From Cyanobacteria bacterium FACHB-502 (lineage in GTDB: Bacteria; Cyanobacteriota; Cyanobacteriia; Elainellales; Elainellaceae), in NCBI GenBank assembly GCA_014695325.1, contig JACJNZ010000066.1, positions 1 to 43,641 of the forward strand: a stretch of DNA of 43,641 nucleotides, in the 5' to 3' direction. The notes beneath the pieces were generated by a model that did no database searches, was not told the DNA's origin, and worked only from the letters and a program-made list of their open reading frames with translations. The position numbers and the translations under genes were made by a program. Below, piece by piece: positions 1 through 7,487 of this stretch (within the stretch, counting starts at the first letter, position 1; each line of letters begins with the position of its first letter).

Positions 1-117
1 CAACAAGATACGGGCACGGGTCAGTTTGCGAGCCGAGTGCTTTCCAGTCCTCAACAGGGTTTCTAGCTGTTGAACTTCGGCATCCGTTAAATCGACGATG
101 TAACGCTTCTGACCCAT
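1..117 (-). CDS. IS630-family transposase, N-terminal fragment cut by the window edge
   Basis: Thirty-nine codons are readable from an ATG at 117 leftwards to the window edge, beginning MGQKRYIVDLTDAEVQQLET and continuing with an RKLTRARILL segment. This opening, an N-terminal helix-turn-helix region followed by R-x-x-x-x-x-RARILL, is typical of IS630/Tc1-type transposases common in cyanobacteria. The DDE catalytic part lies outside the window, so activity cannot be judged. No ribosome binding site is obvious and the outer inverted repeat could not be located. Together with the transposase fragment at the right end it suggests that the assembled sequence breaks at repeated insertion sequences. 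Family assignment is from recognition of the N-terminus only. Confidence 0.75.
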   Translation of the reverse strand, partial: MGQKRYIVDLTDAEVQQLETLLRTGKHSARKLTRARILL

Positions 118-143
118 AATGATCTTCCTGGATTTGAGTCACC

Positions 144-281
144 TTACCAGAAATAACCCCACCAGGCAAAGTTCCCTTGGCAGACTACTAGGGCTTTGTC
201 GATATCGCGCACTTTGATCGATCGAATGGAAGTCAGCAGAGAACGGACGAGGGCAACCTCATCATCGGAAAGGGTAATCAT
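144..281 (-). CDS. Small hypothetical protein (45 aa), possibly the stub of a gene cut by the IS
   Basis: An ATG at 281 opens 45 codons that begin MITLSDDEVALVRSLLTSIR and end with an odd aromatic tail (FAWWGYFW) before TAA at 144-146. The first 37 residues look like ordinary protein with an acidic start and an amphipathic helix. The tail lies close to the IS630 transposase start and could be IS-derived sequence read through after insertion. If so, this is a broken gene whose remainder lies beyond the element. I do not recognise the family. It may equally be a complete small protein. Confidence 0.35.
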   Translation of the reverse strand: MITLSDDEVALVRSLLTSIRSIKVRDIDKALVVCQGNFAWWGYFW

Positions 282-463
282 GTTTGAAACTCCATGAGAA
301 TCTAACTCAGATGCAGCAATGATTCTGGGCGTTTTTGGCTTAATTTCAATATAAATTAATTCGGCAATTCGTACAATATAGAAATTCCAAAAATAAAGAA
401 TAATCCTGAAACCCCGTTACGATCGTTGAGTTGCAGAGGCTAGGTGTGTATTAAGAATTTTCG

Positions 464-661
464 ATGGCTAGGAAAAAGAAAGCAGAGCTGCGCCTGTATA
501 TCTCGCCTAGTCTAGATAGGCTGTTAAAGACGTTAGCGGGTCTTAGTGATCAAACCGTGAGCAGTATTGTCGAGGACACTCTTAGGGAGAGCCTGCCTGA
601 GCGATACAGCGAATTAATGAATACTCACAATCTGGGAAAGCTGCTAGAGGACGAGGATTAG
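464..661 (+). CDS. Ribbon-helix-helix (CopG/Arc-like) DNA-binding protein
   Basis: A 65-residue protein that starts MARKKKAELRLYISPSLDRL. The layout matches the ribbon-helix-helix fold: a basic start, a short beta strand (AELRLYISP, about residues 7-15), helix A (SLDRLLKTLAGL) and helix B (TVSSIVEDTLRESL). Such proteins dimerise and bind operators, and many are antitoxins or plasmid/IS regulators. No toxin-like ORF adjoins it, so it is an orphan here. The upstream stretch 282-463 is AT-rich and probably carries its promoter, but there is no clear Shine-Dalgarno sequence. It sits between an insertion sequence and an NLR-type defence pair, which fits an accessory island. The role in regulating its neighbours is unknown. 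Confidence 0.65.
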   Translation: MARKKKAELRLYISPSLDRLLKTLAGLSDQTVSSIVEDTLRESLPERYSELMNTHNLGKLLEDED

Positions 662-702
662 GAGACGGTTAAAAACGCACATCCTGCTGACGACACCACC
701 TT

Positions 703-2622
703 TCAGGACAGCCACCGTTTCAACCAGTTCCAGCCCCACGACGGCTCAGGCTTTGGCCTCAATGACTCGGAGAGTTTCTGCTGGAGCTGCTGCAAATTTC
801 CTCGACATTTAACAGTGTTGGGATGATTGACTCCGAGCCGCTGTTCCAGGATAAAAATTGCTCGCTCGTAAAGCGGTTCTGCCTCCGAGTAGCGTCCCTG
901 ATTCTTGTAGAGTACTGCCAGATTGTTGAGGCTAGCGGCAACATCAGGGTGATCTTTGCCTAACTGCGCTTCACAAATCTCTAGCGATCGTTGAAGGAGG
1001 GGTTCTGCTTCCACGTAGCGTCCCTGATAGTTGTAGAGTACTGCCAGACCGTTGAGGCTAGCGGCAACAGCAGGATGGTCTTTGCCTAGCTGCGCTTCAC
1101 AAATCTCTAGCGATCGTTGAAGGAGGGGTTCTGCCTCCGAGTAGCGTCCCTGATTCTTGTAGAGTACTGCCAGATTGCTGAGGCTTTCGGCAACATCAGG
1201 ATGGTCTTTGCCTAACTGCGCTTCTCGAATCTCTAGCGATCGTTGGTAGAGCGGTTCTGCCTCCGCATACTGTCCTCGTTGCTTGAGATAATATCCTGCC
1301 TGGTTCAGCAATCGTGCTAATGCTTCAACCTGCTCTAGCTCATCGGGGAGATAGGGTTGAATCGACTCTACGTGAGGTAGCAAACGGGCACACTGTGTCC
1401 ACTGGTCATAATCCACGAAAGGGAAGGCTGCATTCAGAGCGGCGACCGCCCGGTTCACCCACTGCTGCAACTGGTCATCAGTCATTCCTTGCCGCACAAC
1501 TGCCTGTACCATGCGGTGAATGCTGTAGGACTGGGCAGTAGGCTCCAGTTTAATCAGCGAATAGCAAGCCAGGGGATTGAGGAGATTTGCCAGTTGCAGG
1601 GGATCTGTCTCCGCCTCTGCCAGGGCAGTTTGGACTCGGTCGCCCAGGTGTTTTGCTCCTTTCACCAACAGCTCATAGGGAATTGCATCGGCAGCCAGCA
1701 AAGCACTCCACTGAAGCACATCAGCGGCAGCAGGAGCCGTTTCCTGGATGGCTTGAAAGTTAATTGCCCAGGTCGTCGTCACCGAGGCGGGATAGTTGAC
1801 TCCGGCAGGATGCTGTTCCAGCAGCTTGAATCGCTGTTGCTGATAGCTCGTCCAATAATCCTGAATGCGGATCTGCCGTTCGCGGATAAATGCGCCTGCC
1901 TGCTCCAATGCCAGGGGCAAATCGTCAAACTCTGCCGCCAATTGCGCTGCTGCGGTTCGTTCGGCATCGGTTCCCTGCTCCTGCCCGGTACGCTTCATCA
2001 GCAAGGCGATCGACTCCTGCCGAGACAGCTTCAAGACCTGCTTCACCTCAGCAATGCCCACAGCATCCAGGACGGGAGCGCGAGACGTGACCAGAATACA
2101 GCCCTGGGGATTTTGCGGACGGAATTTTTGCAGCAGTTCAGGGCGATCGGCGTTGTCAAAGATCAGCAGCCAGTCTTTATGATTCGCAAACCAACGCTTC
2201 ACCGCCTCAATTTTTTTCTCGGTTTCCTGCGCCTCCTGCTGCGGCAATGCCAGGGCACGCGCCAGATTGCCAAAATCCGTACTCAGCTCCAGCTCGGTAT
2301 CTGCCCTCACCCAAAACACCCACTGATACGGCTTCCCAAAATAGTGATAAGCATATTCCACCGCCATCTGCGTCTTGCCAATGCCGCCCAAACCTGACAG
2401 TGCCGTGGCGCGTCGCTGCTGTAGAGCCTCATGCAACTGCATCAGTAATGCATCGCGTCCAGTGAAGTACGGGTTCGGCGGAAAGGGAACGTTGAACGAA
2501 ATCGGCTCCTCGATCGGTTGAGCGGCTTGCTGATAGTAAATGTTTTCAGCAATGAAGTTTGTATTATCTTCTGCCGTTCTAACCTGATTGTTCATTCCCC
2601 CGTAGTTGTTCTGCTGCGTCAT
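703..2622 (-). CDS. NB-ARC STAND NTPase with kinesin-light-chain-type TPRs and an N-terminal amyloid-like motif
   Basis: A 639-residue NLR-like protein. Residues 1-30 are Asn/Gly/Tyr-rich (NNYGG at 5-9, NTNFI at 20-24) and match the C-terminus of the gene just upstream. The NB-ARC core follows: Walker A GLGGIGKT at 77-84, Walker B LLIFDNAD at 152-159, a TSR sensor at about 179-181 and the DLPLAL helical motif at 234-239. From about residue 440 come four TPRs of the 42-residue kinesin-light-chain type (RY-x-EAEPL-x-x-RSLEI). STAND proteins hold a nucleotide-bound off state, sense a ligand through the repeats and oligomerise to activate an effector. Here no catalytic effector domain is fused, so signalling probably passes through the shared motif to the upstream protein. 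The start codon lies 46 bp after the upstream stop, so the two are likely co-transcribed. The specific trigger is unknown. Confidence 0.88.
   Translation of the reverse strand: MTQQNNYGGMNNQVRTAEDNTNFIAENIYYQQAAQPIEEPISFNVPFPPNPYFTGRDALLMQLHEALQQRRATALSGLGGIGKTQMAVEYAYHYFGKPYQWVFWVRADTELELSTDFGNLARALALPQQEAQETEKKIEAVKRWFANHKDWLLIFDNADRPELLQKFRPQNPQGCILVTSRAPVLDAVGIAEVKQVLKLSRQESIALLMKRTGQEQGTDAERTAAAQLAAEFDDLPLALEQAGAFIRERQIRIQDYWTSYQQQRFKLLEQHPAGVNYPASVTTTWAINFQAIQETAPAAADVLQWSALLAADAIPYELLVKGAKHLGDRVQTALAEAETDPLQLANLLNPLACYSLIKLEPTAQSYSIHRMVQAVVRQGMTDDQLQQWVNRAVAALNAAFPFVDYDQWTQCARLLPHVESIQPYLPDELEQVEALARLLNQAGYYLKQRGQYAEAEPLYQRSLEIREAQLGKDHPDVAESLSNLAVLYKNQGRYSEAEPLLQRSLEICEAQLGKDHPAVAASLNGLAVLYNYQGRYVEAEPLLQRSLEICEAQLGKDHPDVAASLNNLAVLYKNQGRYSEAEPLYERAIFILEQRLGVNHPNTVKCRGNLQQLQQKLSESLRPKPEPSWGWNWLKRWLS
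860..1262 (-). repeat. 126-bp in-gene tandem repeats encoding TPRs
   Basis: The C-terminal TPR region is built of highly similar 126-bp units (42 codons each). Equivalent points fall at 928, 1054 and 1180, an exact period of 126 bp, with partial units on both sides. Long stretches, such as the segment around 1085-1135, are nearly unchanged between neighbouring units. This indicates recent duplication or ongoing homogenisation of the sensor repeats, and the repeat number may vary between strains. Confidence 0.9.
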
Positions 2623-2668
2623 TGTTTTGCTGCGTTTCGCTCATCGGGGTGAAGGCTAGAGAATGCGT

Positions 2669-3100
2669 TTATCCGTGATGGTGTTCTCCACCAATAAAGT
2701 TGGTGTTATATGCGCCTTTAATTACGTTCTGGTAATTCGTACCGCCGTAGTTGTTCTGCACGGTACTGCTGTTATCCTCTACCAGCATCAGCGTAATCTC
2801 ATGGGCGATCGTCTGAACTTGTGTGGCAAACTCCGGGTCTTCATCCATCACCACGTCCAGATTTTTGGCGATCGTATTCAGAGCCGCTTTGTCGCCCTGT
2901 TCCACCTTCTCTAACGCAAAATCAATGTTGGGCGATCGACCCCGCAGCTTATTCCAGATCAGCTTTCGCAGCTCGTCCATTCTGGCAACGGCTCCTTCTG
3001 TCAGCTTCTCAGCCGCTTTGCCCGCACCCGCCTCAATAAATTTTTGAAACGCCAGATTTGCGATCACACTTGCCGTTATCGCGGTTACAGGTTCTACCAT
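2669..3100 (-). CDS. Small helical Bell/HeLo-like protein with C-terminal amyloid-like motif (putative NLR partner effector)
   Basis: A 143-residue protein. The N-terminus (VEPVTAITASVIANLAFQKF) is a hydrophobic or amphipathic helix, followed by charged helices to about residue 108; this resembles the all-helical membrane-targeting Bell and HeLo-type cell-death domains. The C-terminus ends with NNYGGTNYQNVIKG and AYNTNFIGGEHHHG, rich in Asn, Gly and aromatic residues. The neighbouring NB-ARC protein opens with NNYGG and NTNFI in the same order and nearly the same spacing. In described bacterial NLR-associated amyloid pairs (BASS motifs), an effector carries the motif at its C-terminus and the adjacent NLR carries it at its N-terminus, which is exactly the layout here. 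A good Shine-Dalgarno sequence (GGGAG, 5 nt before ATG) supports the start. The fold and killing function are inferred and the exact BASS class is not assigned. Confidence 0.72.
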   Translation of the reverse strand: MVEPVTAITASVIANLAFQKFIEAGAGKAAEKLTEGAVARMDELRKLIWNKLRGRSPNIDFALEKVEQGDKAALNTIAKNLDVVMDEDPEFATQVQTIAHEITLMLVEDNSSTVQNNYGGTNYQNVIKGAYNTNFIGGEHHHG

Positions 3101-3179
3101 TGGTTTCTCCCAAAGATTGTCTCACCATGTCACGCAATACACCCAACGATAGCGAAATTCCAGGGAAAAACTCAAAGAG

Positions 3180-3217
3180 TTCAAAGTCTCCCACGAGTAG
3201 GGGATTTAGGGGGCTGC
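3180..3217 (-). repeat. Dispersed CCCCTAAATCCCC element, copy 1
   Basis: Read on the minus strand this gives GCCCCCTAAATCCCC, a short spacer, GGGAGACTTTGAA. It is one member of a family seen again near 5112, 22341, 34186, 34306 and 38451. It lies in the gap between rsmA and the promoter side of the NLR pair. Confidence 0.7.
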
Positions 3218-3295
3218 AAAGCCTGGAACACTAACAGAATCGCCTTATGAAAACACCGTAGCTCAGAATTGAGATCTAGGCAGGCAAAGCATCGT

Positions 3296-4177
3296 TTAAT
3301 CAGAAGAACTATCGCGCGTTTCTTCTTCTATCGCTTCATCATTCACTTTCACATCACCCAAATCATCCCTTAGCGAATTACTTAGCGTTACCCAATTTGC
3401 GACGCTCAAATCTTCTGCACGTACCTGAGCATTAAGCTGCATTGATTCCAGAAGTTCAGTCAGCTTGTCGCGATCGATCACACTCTTCAGGTTATTTCGC
3501 AGCATTTTGCGCTTGGTGGCAAATCCTAGCTTTACCAGCGTATCGAGCTTGCGGGGGTCGGTTACAGGGGAGGCAATCGATCGGGGTGTGAGGCGAACCA
3601 CTGCGGAATCAACTTTTGGCGGCGGTTGAAATGCTTTTGCTGGAACGTCTGCGATCCAGATGCAGTCCGCCAGATATTGCACGCGCACCGAAAGCGCACC
3701 AAAGGCTTTAGAACCCGGACTTGCCGTGATCCGCTCGGCAACTTCTTTTTGCATCAATAGGACGACCGACTCATAGGGTTCTGGGTTAGGGTGAGCGATC
3801 GTCCCCAGCAGCAGTTCCAGAATCGGTCCGGTGATGTTGTAGGGAATGTTGGCAACGACTTTGTTGGGATTTTGAAAGGCAGGAGCATTCGTCAGCAGTT
3901 CAGGCAGATTCAAGCTTAAAATATCGCCCTGAAGCAGCAGAAAATTCTCGGTTTGACCAAACTGTTTGACCAGCAGCTTGCACAAATCGCGATCGATTTC
4001 CACCGAAAGAACCGACTGCGCCAGGGGCAAAAGCCTGCGAGTAAGAATTCCCGTTCCGGGACCAATTTCCAGGACGCGATCGGTTGGCTGAAGGGCGGCA
4101 GCATTCACGATTTGCGCCAAAGCCTTTTCGCTCTGGAGCCAGTGCTGTCCAAATCGCTTTCGCGGTGAGTGAGTCAT
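3296..4177 (-). CDS. rsmA: 16S rRNA (adenine1518/1519-N6)-dimethyltransferase RsmA (KsgA)
   Basis: This enzyme dimethylates two adjacent adenines in the 3' hairpin of 16S rRNA with S-adenosylmethionine during 30S maturation. From the chosen ATG at 4177 the protein is 293 residues and starts MTHSPRKRFGQHWL, the conserved family opening (K-RFGQ-F/W-L). The reading frame extends 21 codons further upstream to 4240, but that extension lacks family character. The SAM motif LEIGPGTG lies at residues 36-43, and the catalytic motif IV NIPYNI starts at residue 110. The C-terminal helical domain ends in an acidic Asp/Glu/Ser tail of about 25 residues, longer than usual. It is transcribed alone, away from the SIMPL gene upstream. 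Confidence 0.95.
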   Translation of the reverse strand: MTHSPRKRFGQHWLQSEKALAQIVNAAALQPTDRVLEIGPGTGILTRRLLPLAQSVLSVEIDRDLCKLLVKQFGQTENFLLLQGDILSLNLPELLTNAPAFQNPNKVVANIPYNITGPILELLLGTIAHPNPEPYESVVLLMQKEVAERITASPGSKAFGALSVRVQYLADCIWIADVPAKAFQPPPKVDSAVVRLTPRSIASPVTDPRKLDTLVKLGFATKRKMLRNNLKSVIDRDKLTELLESMQLNAQVRAEDLSVANWVTLSNSLRDDLGDVKVNDEAIEEETRDSSSD

Positions 4178-4362
4178 GTGTGAAGTCAAAATTTTGAGTC
4201 CGCCGTCCCGATTTTCATAACTCGCGGCACTTAACCGCAAACCTCTATCCTAGCGGGTTTCCAAAACTGTAACTAAAGTCACTCTGAGGCGATCGGCGTG
4301 GCAGAGTAGAAACATCCTGAATCCATCGTCATTCGATCAGGAACCCATGTGAGGAGATTACC

Positions 4363-5106
4363 ATGTCGAAGATTACGTCTCGTCTTTCCCGCCGTACCCT
4401 GGGCATTGCTGTGCCGCTCTTGCTAGGGGTTGCTAGTATTTCGCTCACGCTACCTGTTCTCGCCCACGAAACCCAGCCAATGACACGAACCATTACCGTA
4501 ACCGGACAAGGCACTGAGTCGATCGCCACGACCCTGACTCAGGTGCAGCTCGGTGTTGAAGTGCAAGGTAGAACGGCAGAAGAAGTGCAGCAAGAAGCCG
4601 CTCGGCGATCGTCGGCGGTGGTGGAGTTTTTACGGGGGCGCAATGTCAGCAAGCTGCAAACCACCGGAATCAATCTCAGTCCGCGCTACGACTACGACAA
4701 CGGCAACCAGAGAATCGTAGGATACACGGCGACCAACACGGTGAGCTTCCGCATTCCCACAGAGCGGGCAGGCACTTTGTTAGACGAAGCAGTGCGGGCA
4801 GGCGCAACGCGGATCGATAGCGTATCGTTTATTGCAGAAGATGCGGCGATCGCAACCGCACGACAGCAGGCAATCCGGGAAGCAACGCAGGATGCCCAAA
4901 CGCAGGCAGATGCTGCTTTATCTGCGCTGGGACTCAGCCGCGAAGAAGTCGTGAGCATTCAGATCAACAATGCCTTTATGCAACCGCCTCCAATGCCCCT
5001 GTACCGCCAGAATGTCGCGATGGGTGCCGCAGACTCTGCCCCTACGCCGGTTGTGGGAGGCGAGCAGGACATTCAGGCAACGGTGACTTTGCAGATTCGC
5101 TATTAG
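4363..5106 (+). CDS. Secreted SIMPL (DUF541) domain protein
   Basis: A 247-residue protein with an N-terminal signal peptide: basic residues 1-11, a hydrophobic stretch at 13-31 and a likely cleavage after VLA (about residue 34), so it is probably periplasmic. The mature part begins TRTITVTGQGTESIATTLTQ, the conserved SIMPL start, and includes the YDYDNGNQRIVGYTATNTV region typical of the family. SIMPL proteins are poorly understood; related proteins include the mouse signalling protein SIMPL and the bacterial oxidative-stress protein YggE/BP26. A strong ribosome binding site (GAGGAG, 7 nt before ATG) supports the start. It is divergent from rsmA and convergent with the oxidoreductase gene downstream. 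Confidence 0.88.
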   Translation: MSKITSRLSRRTLGIAVPLLLGVASISLTLPVLAHETQPMTRTITVTGQGTESIATTLTQVQLGVEVQGRTAEEVQQEAARRSSAVVEFLRGRNVSKLQTTGINLSPRYDYDNGNQRIVGYTATNTVSFRIPTERAGTLLDEAVRAGATRIDSVSFIAEDAAIATARQQAIREATQDAQTQADAALSALGLSREEVVSIQINNAFMQPPPMPLYRQNVAMGAADSAPTPVVGGEQDIQATVTLQIRY

Positions 5107-5111
5107 TTTAA

Positions 5112-5180
5112 GAGGGTGTTTGAGCAGGGTGGGGGTTTCTACATTGCCCCCTAAATCCCTCAAGGCTGGGGAACTAAATT
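5112..5180 (+). repeat. Dispersed CCCCTAAATCCC element, copy 2 (overlaps a gene end)
   Basis: The run AGAGGGTGTTTGAGCAG is followed by CATTGCCCCCTAAATCCC and CTGGGGAACT. The first half aligns over about 50 bases with copy 3 at 22341 (AGAGGCTGTTTGAGCAG and CATTGTCCCCTAAATCCC), so the element is longer than its core here. Its right part encodes the last residues (LVPQP) and stop codon of the minus-strand oxidoreductase. Confidence 0.75.
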
Positions 5181-6266
5181 AATTTCCTGCCCACCCTGCT
5201 TTAGCGATGCCGTGAGCGCGGTGAGAATTTCGACCAGTTCTGCTCCCAGTTCTCCGGGGGATATGGCAGAAGGGGTGTTGTGCTGCACGCAGTCGAGAAA
5301 ATGGCGGCAGACCTGCTGAAGCGGCTCAAGCGACTCGATCGCAATGGGCTGAGATGGATGAGCGATCGGAGAAAATGGCATTCCTTCAGAAGAATTGGCA
5401 GACGCGAAACTGCCGGGCAGGAAGGTTAACGGCGATTCAGGATTTAGCTCGTCAAAAACCAGCGTACCGCGATCGCCTACTGCACAGAGTCGCCGCTGCT
5501 TATCAGGATTGCCCCAGCAAAGATGAATCATTGCCCGAAAGCCACTGGGATAGCTCAGGTTCACCCACACCAAATCAGAAATTCCCGGTTGCAGCCAGCT
5601 CATTCCCTGAGCCTGAACGGCGATCGGGCTTTCTCTCGTCCAGGCGTTGAAAATGGCAATGTCATGCACCACCAGATCCCACAAAGCATCGACATCCTGG
5701 CGCACCGGACCCAGGTGAGTTCGGCTGGCATAGCCATAGCGCAAATTACCCAGATCACCTGCCTGAATCCTGATCTGCCCCTGCTGCACTGCCGGATGAA
5801 ATAAATAGGTGTGATCGACCACAAGCTGTCGCTGCTGCTGTATTGCCAGTTCACAAAGCTGCCTTGATTCCCGGGGGTCAAGCGTTAGCGGCTTTTCTGC
5901 TAGCACATGGCAGCCCTGTTGCAAAGCGGCTTTAATAATGGAGAAATGGCTGATCGCGGGCGTTGCCACAACGACGGCTTCGACTTCGGGTAACGCCAGG
6001 GCTTCTGTCCAATCGGTGAGCAAAGGGCGATCGTCTAATCGATGATGCTGTCCCAGGCGATCGGACAAAGACTGAAGCTGTTCTAGATTCGGGTCTACCA
6101 CTGCCAGAAGTTCTGCTTGCGGCAGGGTGAGAAAATTGCGAACGAGGTGAGTTCCCCAGCGTCCCGCCCCGATGACAATCAGCTTAACAGGAGCGAGTTG
6201 GGCACGATCGCGCGAAAAATTGGGAGAGACAAAAGCAGCAGGAATCTGGGATAGACGAGCTGTCAT
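5160..6266 (-). CDS. Gfo/Idh/MocA-family NAD(P)-dependent oxidoreductase
   Basis: A 368-residue dehydrogenase-like protein. A Rossmann start KLIVIGAGRWGTHLVRNF at about residues 28-45 binds NAD(P). The family motif EKPL (HVLAEKPLTLD, around residue 125) carries the usual catalytic lysine, and DHTYLFHPA follows. The C-terminal alpha/beta domain contains the VHDIA-like segment. These enzymes oxidise or reduce sugars, inositols or biliverdin-like substrates; the substrate cannot be told from sequence. About 27 residues precede the Rossmann fold, so the true start may be internal. The last five residues and stop lie inside a dispersed intergenic repeat. It lies downstream of sds on the same strand, with about 140 bp between. 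Confidence 0.88.
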   Translation of the reverse strand: MTARLSQIPAAFVSPNFSRDRAQLAPVKLIVIGAGRWGTHLVRNFLTLPQAELLAVVDPNLEQLQSLSDRLGQHHRLDDRPLLTDWTEALALPEVEAVVVATPAISHFSIIKAALQQGCHVLAEKPLTLDPRESRQLCELAIQQQRQLVVDHTYLFHPAVQQGQIRIQAGDLGNLRYGYASRTHLGPVRQDVDALWDLVVHDIAIFNAWTRESPIAVQAQGMSWLQPGISDLVWVNLSYPSGFRAMIHLCWGNPDKQRRLCAVGDRGTLVFDELNPESPLTFLPGSFASANSSEGMPFSPIAHPSQPIAIESLEPLQQVCRHFLDCVQHNTPSAISPGELGAELVEILTALTASLKQGGQEINLVPQP

Positions 6267-6408
6267 AGCGGCTGGAGGCCAAATGCCTTTGGCGGCGAGT
6301 TTGTGAGCAAAGGGTTTGCTCCAGCGTGGCTCAATCGATCGCCCAACGTGACCCGCAATTCTGCGGAACTGTTTATGAGATTTGCTTAAAGTCGCTTAAT
6401 GGAAGCAA

Positions 6409-7380
6409 TTAATATAAACGGCTCAGAACGTAGTCACATAGCTCCAGCAGCGTTTGGCGCGAGTCTGAATCAGGCAGTTCGCTGAGGTTGGCGATCGCCT
6501 GCTGAGCGTGTTTGGTGGCGAGTTCCCGCGAGCGTTCGATGCCGTGACTGTCATAGACAAGTGCCAGTGCCTGCTCCAGATCCCCTTCCTGAGCAAACTC
6601 ACGCTCGATCAGGGTTTCTAGATAAGGCTTTTCTTCCATTGCGAAGAGAACCGGAGCCGTTAAATTACCGCTTTTCAGGTCTGATCCAGCAGGTTTACCC
6701 AGGGCATCACTAGAGGCAGTGAAGTCAAGAATGTCATCCACGATTTGAAATGCCAAGCCCACATTACGCCCGTATTCATAAAGCTGCTGCGCCAGTGCAT
6801 CTGAAACGCCACTTAGGAGAGCAGAGGCTTTTGCGCTGTTTGCCATTAGCGAAGCGGTCTTGTAATAGCTCTTTTCCAGATAGGCTGAGATCGACAAACT
6901 CGCATCAAAGCGATTGAGTCCCTGCTGAATCTCGCCCTCTGCAAAGTCGCGGATCACTTCAGAGAGCAGTTTCACGACTGCTAAATTATCCAGATTCGCC
7001 AGATACCAGGAGGACTGAGCAAACAGAAAATCGCCTGCCAGCACTGCAACCCGATTGCCAAAGCTGCTGTTAACCGTCGGCACGCCCCGCCGCAGCTCGG
7101 ACTCATCAATTACATCGTCATGCACCAGACTCGCAGTGTGGATCATCTCAGTAATTTCTGCGAGGCGGCGATGCTTTTGCGTAATTTCTTCGTCTGACAT
7201 CGTTGCCCTTGCCACCAGCAGGACGATCGCAGGTCTCAGCCGTTTTCCTCCTGCCCCAAAAAGGTATTCTGCTGCGGCGTAAAGAATGGGGTGTCTGGCT
7301 CCCACAAGTTGTTTCAGGTTCTCAGTCAGCAGCCGGAGATCTGCGTCTACTGGGGAAAAAAGGGAGGTCGCTGAGGTCAT
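6409..7380 (-). CDS. sds: Solanesyl diphosphate synthase
   Basis: A 323-residue long-chain trans-prenyltransferase that condenses isopentenyl diphosphate units to the C45 chain used for plastoquinone. The substrate-binding GKRLRP motif lies at residues 45-50. The two Mg-binding aspartate motifs are DDVID at 88-92 and DDILD at 215-219, and the GDFLFAQ and KTASL segments are also present. It ends RQTLLELCDYVLSRLY, close to other cyanobacterial homologues as I recall them. Chain length C45 is inferred from the cyanobacterial context. The length is normal, and the ATG at 7380 puts the conserved N-terminus in place. Confidence 0.93.
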   Translation of the reverse strand: MTSATSLFSPVDADLRLLTENLKQLVGARHPILYAAAEYLFGAGGKRLRPAIVLLVARATMSDEEITQKHRRLAEITEMIHTASLVHDDVIDESELRRGVPTVNSSFGNRVAVLAGDFLFAQSSWYLANLDNLAVVKLLSEVIRDFAEGEIQQGLNRFDASLSISAYLEKSYYKTASLMANSAKASALLSGVSDALAQQLYEYGRNVGLAFQIVDDILDFTASSDALGKPAGSDLKSGNLTAPVLFAMEEKPYLETLIEREFAQEGDLEQALALVYDSHGIERSRELATKHAQQAIANLSELPDSDSRQTLLELCDYVLSRLY

Positions 7381-7487
7381 GGATGAGCCGCCGCTGTTAA
7401 GTTACGAAATATTACACATCTTACCTTTATTTTACTCATATCTATTTTTCCTGGGGTAGTCTGATCTGCCCCTTCTTAGTAATGACC

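Noticed and set aside
1489-2397. 302-codon plus-strand open frame opposite the NB-ARC gene
   Set aside because: It has no family features, is Cys/His/Gln/Arg-rich and is exactly antisense to a well-supported NB-ARC domain.
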